From assembly GCA_025642075.2 (NCBI GenBank), contig JAODUO010000049.1, positions 568,501-632,500 of the forward strand: DNA of 64,000 nucleotides, read 5' to 3'. The notes beneath the pieces were generated by a model, which worked only from the letters and a program-made list of their open reading frames with translations, was not told where the DNA came from and ran no database searches. The DNA is from Ridgeia piscesae. Its lineage: Eukaryota; Annelida; Polychaeta; Sabellida; Siboglinidae. The translations under genes and the position numbers were made by a program. This document shows, one piece after another, positions 1 to 19,981 of this stretch (its first letter is position 1; each line of letters opens with the position of its first letter).

Positions 1-373
1 AATTTTCCGTTATAACAAATGGCTACATATGTCCACATACCACGTGGGTCCGTTACAATATCACACCAAGACACCCCCCAATGCCATCCTACAACCGATT
101 GCTGGCCTCGTAGACCGATAGACAGACATGTGTTCACCCGGCCGAGGTCCGTCCCTCTCCGGTTGACGGGCCAAGGGCGGGTCCTGTGAACGTCGTCGGT
201 GTTTTCGCTGCTGCTATTACGACCATTTCTTACGTTCTGCACGTACCTGTACCTGTATTCCAGTGGTGTTGGAAATAAACGGAAATTCCATTACAACACA
301 TGTTTGTTTTTTATTAGCGGTGTCAAACACGACGATTCGTGCTGGTCAGCAACTAAGCGAGAACTTACTCTCT

Positions 374-408
<35 letters not shown>

Positions 409-452
409 GCGCATGCAAGTTTGTCGCACATTACAATTTAAAGTTAGCTTTA
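1..452. other. Unannotated DNA with a short (GCAC)n tract
   Basis: No gene was recognised. A (GCAC)n microsatellite lies at about 373-413. Confidence 0.7.
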
Positions 453-928
453 GAGATCGTCCATATTTTAAATACAAATGTTCAGTGACTATTCTGAGAT
501 CGTCCATATTTTACTACAAATATCCAGTGGCTATTCTGAGATCGTCCATATTTTAAACATAAATGTTCAGTGACTATTCTGAGATCGTCCATATTTTAAA
601 CACAAATGTTCAGTGACTATTCTGAGATCGTCCATATTTTAAATACAAATGTTCAGTGACTATTCTGAGATCGTCCATATTTTAAACATAAATGTTCAGT
701 GACTATTCTGAGATCGTCCACATTTTAAACATAAATGTTCAGTGACTATTCTGAGATCGTCCATATTTTAAACATAAATGTTCAGTGACTTCTGAGATCG
801 TCCATATGTTAAATACAAATGTTCAGTGACTATTCTGAGATCGTCCATATTTTAAACACAAATGTTCAGTGACTATTCTGAGATCGTCCATATTTTAAAT
901 ACAAATGTTCAGTGACTATTCTGAGATG
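453..928. repeat. 43-bp minisatellite, about 11 copies
   Basis: The unit is about 43 bp, containing GATCGTCCATATTTTAAA and GTTCAGTGACTATTCT, repeated head to tail about 11 times with few substitutions and some 1-2 bp length changes. The second copy is the most divergent (ATCCAGTGGC). There are no spacers and no coding signal. Confidence 0.95.
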
Positions 929-2789
929 TTCTAAAATGTTAACTAAAAAAGTTCACTGAATCAACGTAGACCATAATAACATTTTGTAAGGTAAAAAGGC
1001 GTAAAAGATTAATAATTATAATTAGACGTTTGCCACACGCGTTTGTTATTCCTCTGGCTGGACATAACCCCCAGTAAATTTACAAAAAAAACATAATTTA
1101 TCAGACAACATCAAATGCCAGTATGATAAAATAAATAATTATGAAAATGAATGTTCTTCCTGTTGCATGAAACTAATTATGCTTTCTTAAAAAAATAACG
1201 CAAAACGGTAGTTTAATGTAGACAGCAACTTTAATATTTACCATAATGATAATATTTGATAAAATGTTAAAAGAGAAATTTTAGTCAACTCACACCGATT
1301 CGACTTTTATAGTTGTCTCCATTTGTCGTCGTATTTTTAATTTAATTTAGTTACTTTTGAAGTTTTTCAGGCGATTAAAAACGACAGTAGCGAATATTCT
1401 CAAGTTTCTACTACAGTACGTGATAGCTGATACTAAATTACAATATTTTCCTTGACAAATGACTCCAGTGACAAGTAGAAATGGCGGAAGCAGGGTTAGA
1501 AATGGCGGAAGCAGGGTAAGTGAAAGTGTGCGGGGTACCACACTAGTGTAAATGACGTAATTACTTCAAGTCACGCAGTACGTTACTTCTCGACCATGTG
1601 ATCACGTCATCTGTAAAGGCAGGCGGATATGCACAGTTTAATGTTATGTCGGTATTCAGAAAATAGAACAGAAACAGTTCATGTTTCCAACGTAACCGCA
1701 AAAACGTAACCGCAATCTAAACAAACGTTTAAACGATTGTCCATTCCAGAAAATATAATGATCTACCAATATCGAATAATTTCTTTCTATATGCGTTTCT
1801 TTACACATATGTGCAATGTTTTCATATTCACATCTCTACCACCAATACGTTGTTAATTTGTACCAACAGGGTATCGACATTTTCGATTTTATCTTCATAT
1901 ATTATCGTATAAGTTTTACTCCAAACGTTTACTTTCAGTTTCGAACCGATTATTTTTACTTGTGTCTTGGAAATACAGTTCCTTGCGTGGGTGTTCAAAA
2001 CTTTAGGTAGTATATATTTAAAACATAACCAACTAGACATGGCTAATTGTAATATTTAGTCATCATTATTATTCAGCACGCATTTTACATCGCTTAAAAC
2101 ACGTTTTCGTGAAATATGTGCATTGTTTGATAATGTTCCTTTATCTGAGTCGAAGAGAAATACATGTAATATTAATTGTAATTAAATATGCACATCGTCA
2201 AATACGAAACACACGCGTCTACGATGTGAGCTAAACCAACAGAAAAGCCATACATTTGTCATATTAATCATGCATAACGTCTGACGTAGGATCGGTATCC
2301 GCCAGGAAGAGGGTCACTGCGCATACTCCATTGTCATAGCAAATGTTTATTGGGTAACATAACAGGAAGATAGCATGTGACCATTATGCGACACATCTGT
2401 CATGCCATGTGACCATTTCGCAATACAACTTTATTTTTTTTAAATCGTTGTATTATGTAAACTGCTATGTTGTTGCAAAATAAAATTGGATATGGTTAGA
2501 TATGTGTTTCGACAGCGGTTTATTCAGCAACTGTGTGTTGTTGTTCTTGTAGCAAGACTTGCCCACCGGAATTAACAAAGGTTGTTCCTTTTTATTGTGT
2601 GGGATATTTTACTTCCACCTTTCTGCGACCAGCAGTTTACTTTCCATGACTAAGACACCAGCTAGTAGGAATAAATGGCTTTTAGTGTCTCTTACAAAAT
2701 ATAATGACTGTGTGGTTGAAACAAATACCCAAGTTTCGAAAGGTAGTGTGTGGAATTGACCGACTGCCCAGTGCATAGGCCCGCACACA
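929..2789. other. AT-rich intergenic DNA, no gene seen
   Basis: The open frames are short and lack recognisable features. A small duplication of AATGGCGGAAGCAGGGT occurs at about 1480-1518. Confidence 0.6.
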
Positions 2790-3800
2790 TAGGGATTGGA
2801 CATTAATTGTTGTTCTCTTGCCATCTCTTTCCGTCGTTTTTCTTCTCTTTCCCCACCTTTCGTTTTCTATCAACAGCCTGCAATTCCTTCTATGTTCTGC
2901 TGTTGTTCTCCATTCTTCTCCCACTCTCCCCAGGTCTCTCTTAACGCAGTCCTCCCATTGCAATCCCGGTATTCCTCGCCTCCCGTTTTCCTTGAATTTC
3001 TGGGAATTTGCTCTTTTCCTCAGTTTTTCACTTTCCTTTCTTTCCACATGACCGGCCCATTTCAATCTATCCCTCACCAATTATTCCTTGAAATTTTCCT
3101 TCCCCCACCCTCCATTCAATTCAATTCATCCATTCTTCTGTTATCACGATTCTTCTTATTCAGTTGTTTTTTGCAAACCTGCACTTTTTTCTGTTGTTTC
3201 TCTGTTTTTCTGTTGTTTCTCTGTTTCTCTGTGCCATCGTGTCTAGGTCACACATATATGCCGATGTAACACACAAACCGAGCACCGTTCCTTAAATGTT
3301 ACATTATATGCCCACCACCCCTTCGATTTGCCTCCAAGCGTTTGTCCCAGCTATAATCCTCCTGCGGATTTCGGTGTCTGAGTTGCCATGCTCACATATC
3401 GCTCCACCCAGGTATACAAAACTGTCTCTTTAATTGAGCTTCTTCCCCTCCAGGTATCTGCTAAACTTTTCATATCTGCCCCACCCACATTACCTCCGTC
3501 TTTTACAAACTTACTCTCAGTCCGTGTCTGCTGAACATAACTTTCCACTCTGTCAATAGTTCTTGGAGATCTGTCTCCCCCTCCACTACCACTGCCAAGT
3601 CGTTTGCGTACATTAGCTTCCGGAATGTGTTGTTCGTACCAATCTTTCTGCTTGTCAGTTCCATCACGGTGAGTGGTAAACAACACTGGGCTCAGGGTGC
3701 TTCCCTGTCCCAGGCCAACATTTACTTCAAACTTCTCTGACACTCCCAGTCCACGCAGCACCCCGGTGTTTTGGGATTCATATGTCCCTTCTACCAACCA
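2790..3800 (-). mobile_element. Degenerate non-LTR retrotransposon (RTE/BovB-like RT, 3' part)
   Basis: Minus-strand frames at 3351-3797 and 2816-3080 hold two recognisable pieces of a non-LTR reverse-transcriptase polyprotein. The first has EKFEVNVGLGQGSTLSPVLF, the RT motif before the catalytic box. The second has RLKWAGHVERK followed by a GRRGIPGLQWEDCVKRDL-type C-terminal segment, common in RTE-like elements. The catalytic YADD region between them is scrambled by frameshifts. The 5' part is missing and the fragment abuts the (CT)n tract at 3855. It is non-functional. The clade assignment is from memory of motifs. Confidence 0.75.
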
Positions 3801-3852
3801 ACCTGACCTCCGCCTCTGGGACCTCCATCCACCTCGGTGTTGTCATCGCCAT

Positions 3853-3854
<2 letters not shown>

Positions 3855-3926
<72 letters not shown>

Positions 3927-4270
3927 CTCTTCTCTCTCTCTCTCTCTCTCTACCTATCTCTCTCTCTACCTATCTCTCTACCATCTCTCTCTCTATCTCT
4001 CTACCCTCTGTCTTTTTTCTCTCTCCCTCCCCTCTCTCTCTCTCTATCTATCTCTCTATCCTCTCTCTCTCTCTCGCTCTCTCTCTCGCTCTCTCTCTCT
4101 CTCTACCTATCTCTCTCCCTCCCCCTATTTCTCTCCCCCCCTCTCTCTCTCTCTACCCATCTCTCCCTCTCCCTCCCCTCTCCCTCTCCCTCTCCCTCTC
4201 CCTCTCCCTTTCTCTCGCGCGCTCTCTCTTTCTCTCTACCTACTCTCTCTCTCTCTCTCTCTCTCTCTCC

Positions 4271-4324
<54 letters not shown>

Positions 4325-4412
4325 CTACCCATCTCTTTGTCTCTCTTTCTCTCTCACTCTCTCTCTCTACTTACCCATCTCTCTGTCTCTCTCTCCCCCC
4401 TCTCTCTATCCA
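3855..4412. repeat. (CT)n-based compound microsatellite
   Basis: About 560 bp of CT dinucleotides are interrupted by TACCTAT, CCCTCT and CGCTCT variants. All three plus-strand frames are open as Ser/Leu runs, which is a composition artefact. Confidence 0.97.
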
Positions 4413-4901
4413 GGTTTATGAATTAAACTGCCACATTGTCCATCCTTCCAGTTTCTTATCTACTATATAGCTGCCGCAGTTGTAATGTTGTATTACTATA
4501 GCTTACACCTAGTATGGACTTTAAAGGTTGCTTACACCTACAGCTGATTTTGCAAGTGAAATGATAGAATGCTATTTTATTATGACTGTGCAGTGACTTC
4601 GTTTAAATCACCGCAAAACAAAATAGTTTGTAAATTGTTTCATGATAGTTTGTCATTGACATGTTGTATGTGTCAAATATAAAACATATCTTACAACAAT
4701 GCCTAATACAGCACTGTATATTTGAAACTGTTATCTCAATATTTAGGATATACGGTACTCTTTAAAATTCACATTTATACGTGTTTAGATCATGATTTTA
4801 TAAACAATAATGAATCAGTGATATTTCGCATTTACCGCATTACTCAATATAAATGCACAACCGTCGTGTGAAGGAGATATCATATTTCATCATGTAACAT
4901 G

Positions 4902-5369
4902 TTTATTTTCTATTTACACAACTCGTACATCGACATTCTGGCTAGAAAACGTTCGGCACATCGCTACTCATACGCACGCTACAAACGTAAATATATTGTT
5001 ACAAAATGGCACGTTTAGATATGTACAATTATACAAAACATGCCCAGCTGAAGGTAAACATGACAGTATTTGCATAGTGTAAATAGAGATCAATGGCAGA
5101 ACCATAACAATGCAGTTCTCCGTCTAAAACATGTATGCAGACATGCAGTTCATTCCATCTTTAGAAGTACCTACACATGTTATTCTTTATCACCTACGAT
5201 GTTCTGTGAACAGCATGGAACTACAAATGTTTCCAGCGTATTTTACTGTCGTCTCTGGACTCAGCACTGCAGAAGCAGGACCAGAAATATAAATATATAA
5301 AATTGCACTTCTAAAAATGTACATCAGTATGTTACATACACATGGCACGTTCTTTGATGATTCGATCGT
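4902..5369 (-). other. Probable 3' UTR and polyadenylation signal of the ETS gene
   Basis: On the minus strand a canonical AATAAA (TTTATT at 4902-4907 on the plus strand) lies about 465 nt downstream of the TGA. The intervening DNA is AT-rich without long open frames, consistent with a 3' UTR. Other TTTATT hits exist further on (for example near 4575), so the real cleavage site is not settled. Confidence 0.4.
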
Positions 5370-13665
<8,296 letters not shown>

Positions 13666-13756
13666 CTGTAACAGTGGTAGGGGTTGTGGTTAATTGTCGG
13701 TGTGGATAGTAGGGACATGAATATGTGTTTTCTTGCCGCTTTTCCCAAACGACGAC

Positions 13757-13888
<132 letters not shown>

Positions 13889-14679
13889 AAATTAGCCGAA
13901 AACATAGAAAATATATCAGACAAAAACGTGGCTGTGATAAGATAAAAACGGCAACAACGAAATGATAACAACAAATCTCAAAGAATAAAACTAGAAGATA
14001 TGTCCAACATGTCAAATAACCTCACACAGTCAAACAAGACACCATATCTCATACAAAAATATAAATTAAGGAGAATATGTGTGGAAGAACGATTATTCAT
14101 TCATCCGGTGGAAAAAGCGCGTCGTTCTACGTTAAAGTATAATTGTACCTATCCACAAACGGTACACAAACGTCTCTACAAATACTAAAAGAACTTAAAC
14201 GAAATGGAACCGAACACACAATATCACACGCGTAATCGGCACCGAACCTAAAAGGAGAAACGTCGCTTTAGCACAGTGACAGCGTAATAGCACGTAGAGT
14301 GAATGGTGGTGGCACTTGACGCCTAGTCTAAAGTAGGACGACAGTTCGTCGACGTAAAGTTAAAAGGTAAGTTGTTATATAGTGGCGTGTCGAATACTTT
14401 CCCTTCAAGCTTAGATAGACATGTTCATTCGAACATAATATCGACTTTCCTAGTAACAATTCAGAAACTACGCGTAGGTTATTTGTACACAAAGATCCGG
14501 AATAAAAAGAGATATAGCTACTTGCATAACGCAACATTATTAACGTCATTTTGGAATAGTCTTATACAGCTTTTATTCCTGGATAACATGGCGAGAAAAG
14601 AACACGGATAGATTATTATTAAACAAAATAACCAACGGAGATCGACTGAGTTGGGTCCCGAACTTAGCATAGGAAAGAT

Positions 14680-14739
14680 GGCGTGACGTATCGACAATTA
14701 TTATCACTATAGTGATAATAATAGTCGATACGTCACGCC
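14680..14739. repeat. 60-bp near-perfect palindrome
   Basis: The arms mirror around 14709/14710. The left arm starts GGCGTGACGTATCGAC and the right arm ends GTCGATACGTCACGCC. There is one mismatched pair (14696/14723). The sequence can extrude as a cruciform. It lies 1 kb upstream of ETS coding exon 1. Confidence 0.95.
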
Positions 14740-14745
14740 GTATCG

Positions 14746-14779
14746 TGTATAATAATGATGTATACATCATTATTATACA
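14746..14779. repeat. 34-bp perfect palindrome
   Basis: The perfect inverted repeat is centred at 14762/14763 with half-site TGTATAATAATGATGTA. It begins 6 bp after the end of the 60-bp palindrome. Confidence 0.95.
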
Positions 14780-15609
14780 TGTGTACATGCAACCAAAACC
14801 GTTCGATCGATGATCAGTTTTGATATGGCTGTGATAAACGATAATAAATCAATATATCGCATGTCGACTATTTATCGACTATTTATAACTCAAACGACGC
14901 TCATCGTTGACCGCAACGTTTATCTTAAAAGGTCTACATCGGCGGGGTCATCGTTCGTGGTCAGCAATGTCCGGTTGAACTTTTTCGTAGTAAATAAATT
15001 TGTGATAACGTCTCAGTTACTCATTACCACAACGTTCGTCTGCTTCAATAAACCTGTCTGCCGCATGAATACACTTATTTACCAACGCTACACCATTTTC
15101 TGTGACTAATCTTTCAACACAGATACATATGAGGTCTACCAGTGCTATAATTCCCTTTACCATATAACCGATTTCCAAAATATAATCTGGACTTACGTGA
15201 GTCTGTTTGATCCGTCACTGAAACAACAAACACGTGCTGTTTCGCTGTTGCGCTTTAATACAATAAGTTGGCGTCACCAATGCGTTTAATTTGTACAAAC
15301 TACAACATCCGGTCGCGTACTCACAATTACTACGTAAACTTGTCCGTCACAAAAGGGGCGGTCTCTTAGATCGCCACGGGCAGTGCTGATGGTAATCACC
15401 GTGTGACCCCGTCCAATAGACCTTACTACTTCTCTCACACGTATACCCATTCTTCCGTGGCCGTATTTAGATTTGTCGTTAGGTCAACAAGGCGGAAACT
15501 ATTTGCCCCTAGACGGAGAACATGTCACTTAGCATTGTCCGCGTGAAGCCAGTGAATCGAAAGAAAGACGTAGCTACGTGTTATGCGCACACGGTTCACT
15601 TATATATAC

Positions 15610-15610
15610 T

Positions 15611-15668
<58 letters not shown>

Positions 15669-15865
15669 TTATTTATTTATACATAATTTTATTTTATACA
15701 TATTATTATTTTGATATTTTATAATAATATTCAAATCTTCATATCAGCTCGAGTGTAGATATACTGTGTTACTGTAAATAATTATATATATATATAATAT
15801 ATATATATATATATAATTTTATTTTATACATATTATTATTTTATATTTACATATATAAATACACG

Positions 15866-15908
<43 letters not shown>

Positions 15909-16199
15909 GTGTATGTTTATATATAATCTATAGGTTTATATATAATGTACGTGTTGTTCTTAATGTACATTTGACATATATATATATATATATATATAAT
16001 ATATGTTTATATGTGCAGTATAAATTATATACAACATATAACTATAACTATGAATACAAATATAAATGTATAATAAAAAACATTATATACGTAATTATTT
16101 AGACACAAAGTATACAATACACATACAAATATATATTAGCCAAAGTATCAAATATCAAATTAATATATCATGCTATCTAATATATATATATGTATATAG

Positions 16200-16251
<52 letters not shown>

Positions 16252-16263
16252 CATTTATATAGT

Positions 16264-16315
<52 letters not shown>

Positions 16316-16316
16316 T
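15610..16316. repeat. Clustered (TA)n arrays
   Basis: At least five TA-dinucleotide blocks (about 15,615-15,664, 15,781-15,815, 15,868-15,907, 15,976-15,999 and 16,200-16,314) are separated by AT-rich linkers. TTTTATTTTATACATATTATTATTTT-like linker sequence occurs twice, near 15,686 and 15,817. Confidence 0.9.
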
Positions 16317-17069
16317 ATGATATCAGAGGTATATATATATATAGATGCATATGATTATTTTTATTTACTGACAAAGAACTCTAATTGTATTTTTTGTCGC
16401 TAAATACTATTGACAACGACAACAACGATGACAGCATTAATAAAATATTAAATTTTTTTAAAAAGTATAATAACTAATTAATAAATATGTTAACATATAT
16501 TTCACCATCATCAAGGGGCTTTCATGTCGCTAGTGTCGCTTGACACAACTTGTGAAATAATAAAGACAATGATTTATGTCAGCTGTTTCCTGAGACCAGT
16601 TTTGATGGCAATTATTCAAATGCGAAATCGGTAACATACACGTTTACCTGTAGCGGGCAACTGTCAACTCTCACACGTACATAAAACGATTGGACAACAA
16701 TGAGTTTAGTGGCGAAACATATATAAATCAATCACATTTATTATATTTAAATTATGTTTATTCATTATCACATTATTAATATGATGATCGCAGTTTGAGG
16801 AGTTGAACCGTTGCCGCTTGGAAACGATCGTCTAATAAACTATTTTATTAGTTTAAATATACAAATATTTTCCGCGCTATTATAATTTTGCAAATCCTAC
16901 AGCAGTTGACTTGCTATGCCGAGTAATCTAGACAACTTAGAACTGCGCAAATTCGTCCACTTCAAAAATATATCTATGACAACTTGTGAACGGCGTGAAC
17001 TGTGGACGACAGGAGGTCTACCAGAATGTCCACGCGTTCTCCTAGCGAGTGTGAACCTCGCCCGCTCAC

Positions 17070-17460
17070 CTTACGCCTTCCCTTCGCTGTCCGTTAATCG
17101 TAGCTCCGTCTACACCATCAAAACCAACGACGGACCACAAAGACAACATCCGACAACGACGAGCTCCAACCAGCCACCGGATACCGCCAGACCAACAGAC
17201 CAAGCCGTTCGCTAGCGCGTCCTGACGCCTTCAACCAACCGACTGAAGACTTGCTACGGACTGACACCAATTTGGCCGCGAAGAGATCTCCGCTGCTCCC
17301 GCCGCCAACTGCATCCTGGGAACGACGTACGGCTGACAGCGCCCACTTATACTTCCGGCGATTTGCTGCCGTCTGTCGTGTGCACATCCGCCCTTCGTCA
17401 CTTTTTGTGCGCTTCAAAGGATTCGCACGGGCCTGGACGCATAAATAACTCACTCCGACT
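17070..17460 (-). other. Candidate 5' noncoding exon / promoter region of the ETS gene
   Basis: This is a GC- and CpG-richer island in AT-rich surroundings, 3.4 kb upstream of the ETS start codon. On the minus strand it ends in a strong donor AAG|GTGAGC (GT at 17068-17069). Spliced to the acceptor at 13665, the ATG would have A at -3 and an in-frame TAA 27 nt upstream, which would support that ATG as the true start. The exon 5' end is not defined. A 154-aa minus-strand frame across the segment has no recognisable domain. This is inference only. Confidence 0.3.
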
Positions 17461-17582
17461 CGGCTCAGATCAGCGCATCCTGGTAGTAATACAGAATTAT
17501 TATTATTTAGAAAACGAGCCTTACTTACATCAAAGCGGAGTGGGTGTGGCTTGAAATGACGACAGTAAACATCTGTCAACAC

Positions 17583-18416
17583 CGCGTCTAGTTTAAACCG
17601 TTTTGACCTCTTTTCGCGTGAAAATAAATCAAAACCATAAATGACACTATTGTTTACGTTATCTTAGTTGCTAGACGATGTACGTCACAAGGAACAGGTT
17701 CTACATTATATTGTTCTGACTTCTTTTGGGTGGAAATACAATTATAGATATCTAAACACCTACAAATTATATTATTAAAGCACGTTTTGTCCACCTCCTG
17801 TTTAAATTATGTTTTATATTTGATTTAGTTTCACTTGCTTTGTCAAATTATAACGTGACAATAAATTGTAAATAAACATTTTATATTATTGCCGTTGTTA
17901 TTTTATTTGTCTGTTTGTGTCACTTGTAGACTTATTTGTTTATAATTCACTATTAAATATTTTATTTTTCCTTGTGAGTATATACTAATATCACCAGCGA
18001 TACAAATGTTGATCCTATTCTTGTCACCCGTTTTTAAACCTTCTGTAGAATTTGTTTTAGTTTTAGACTACACTGATATGATTTATTTTTATTTAAATGG
18101 CAAGGTACATTAATGTTGATGCAATCTTAATAATATGTTTTATACCACGCAATTGATGGAACTATTTATATACAATCTAGTTGCCTCTTTAATTTCACCT
18201 GCTAAAATTTATTGTTTCCGTTCATATAAAAATCATATTGATGTATATTTGTTGTTGTTTGTTTTGCCTTTTTCTTGTAGGTGTAAAAATAATAAATATT
18301 GTTGCGCTAGTATTATCTTAACTACCAGCTTATGTCACCGGTAAATGGTGTGGGTTTGTATGTGGATGAGGCTGTTTATATTTATTTTCGTGTAAACAAT
18401 ACAAATTGTATACTTA
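17583..18416. other. AT-rich DNA, no gene seen
   Basis: Several short frames, none with a recognisable feature. Confidence 0.6.
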
Positions 18417-19008
18417 TTGAGAAACTGTTAGTGTCCTGTTTGTCTGCATCACATGCACCATTACATATTTAAATTTAATTTTAAACATTAAATATTTTTA
18501 CTCTGCTTCTATATGGTTATTCATGCAATATCTGGCATTTGCACATATTATTGAGATAACTACATGTATATGTCTATGTCTATGTCTATGTCTATGTCTA
18601 TGTCTATGTCTATGTCTATGTCTATGTCTATGTCTATGTCTATGTCTATGTCTATGTCATGTCTATGTCTATGTCTATACATTACATATTTAAATTTAAT
18701 TTTAAACATTAAATATTTTTACTCTGCTTCTGTATGGTTATTCATGCAATATCTGGCATTTGCACATATTATTGAGATAACTACAGTCTATGTCTATGCT
18801 ATATCTGATGTCTATGTCTATGTCTATGTCTATGTTATGTCAATAATATGTCATATGCCAGTATTCTATGTCATATGACAGTCATATGTCTATGTTAATG
18901 TAAATGTTAACTATGTCAATGTCTATGTTACGAAAACTATGACTATACAGTATTCTCGAATAGTATACATATACGTATCGTATACGTATACGTATAGTAT
19001 ATGTATAC

Positions 19009-19068
<60 letters not shown>

Positions 19069-19275
19069 GCAGTATTGCAGCATACGTGGTGTATGAACAT
19101 GCGTATGAGCATGTGTATACATACATGTAGTTATCTCAATAATATGTGCAAATGCCAGATGTTGCATGAACAAACATTCAGAAACAGAGTAAAAATACTT
19201 AATGTTTAAAATTAAAATTAAATGCATAATGGTGCATACGGTGCAGGCACACAGAGCACTAAAGGTTTCTCAACA
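18417..19275. mobile_element. Fold-back (long inverted repeat) element with internal microsatellites
   Basis: A segment of about 145 bp at 18417-18565 recurs in inverted orientation at 19128-19275, with recognisable pairs such as GCACCATTA/TAATGGTGC and GTAGTTATCTCAATAATATG. A direct copy of its inner 105 bp sits at 18681-18785. Between the arms are TATGTC hexamers (18566-18678 and 18786-18840) and (TA)n at about 19014-19062. There is no coding capacity. It may be a fold-back or MITE-type element, but no target-site duplication was found. Confidence 0.6.
18566..18840. repeat. (TATGTC)n hexanucleotide arrays flanking a duplicated unit
   Basis: There are about 18 hexamers before and several after the 105-bp direct duplicate at 18681-18785. 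Confidence 0.95.
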
Positions 19276-19689
19276 ATTATATATTATTTAATATTACATG
19301 TATATAAACACACAATGAGACACGTTCACGGACTCACGCCTTCTCGAGTTACATCCGTTTTGGCGACAGCGAGTTGTTTAATTCGTCGTTGATCAAGATC
19401 AATCCTGCGCGGATATTCGCCAGGTGTTTATCTCGTCCGATAGCATCTACCGCTTTTCCACGCATGTCGTTTATTAACAGTTTTCGTTTACGTTTACAGG
19501 AAGCGGTTGAAATTGTATTCCACCGGCCTTTAGACGTACACGGTGACGGTAGTTTTTTAAGAAGAAAATATAAATATGCAAATAATAATGTAAATATGCA
19601 AAAATGTAAATATGCAAATAATAATCAAGTGTTGGTTGTTATTATTTATGTTGTTATGTCATTATAGTGCATGCAGGCGTATATAATAT

Positions 19690-19692
19690 GTA

Positions 19693-19781
<89 letters not shown>

Positions 19782-19853
19782 TATATATATATATTTTACA
19801 TAATATAAAAGATATATATTATATATATAATATATATATATATATACTTTTTT

Positions 19854-19909
<56 letters not shown>

Positions 19910-19911
19910 TA

Positions 19912-19980
<69 letters not shown>
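19690..19980. repeat. (TA)n arrays with a TTATTA block and terminal (GT)n
   Basis: Blocks of TA at about 19697-19777 and 19868-19964 end in a short GT tract. Confidence 0.95.

Positions 19981-19981
<1 letters not shown>

Larger units (their letters stand above)
13889..17069. other. Region upstream of ETS coding exon 1 (probable first intron)
   Basis: No gene was recognised. Apart from the palindromes it is AT-rich, with a dense (TA)n cluster at about 15,600-16,330. Confidence 0.55.

Noticed and set aside
453..928. CRISPR-like array
   Set aside because: Repeats are directly adjacent with no variable spacers, and the genome is eukaryotic.
3673..4470. Ser/Leu-rich open frames up to 265 aa
   Set aside because: (CT)n artefact open in all plus frames.
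17118..17582. 154-aa minus-strand protein
   Set aside because: No recognisable domain or codon pattern; it overlaps a CpG-rich candidate 5' exon/promoter.
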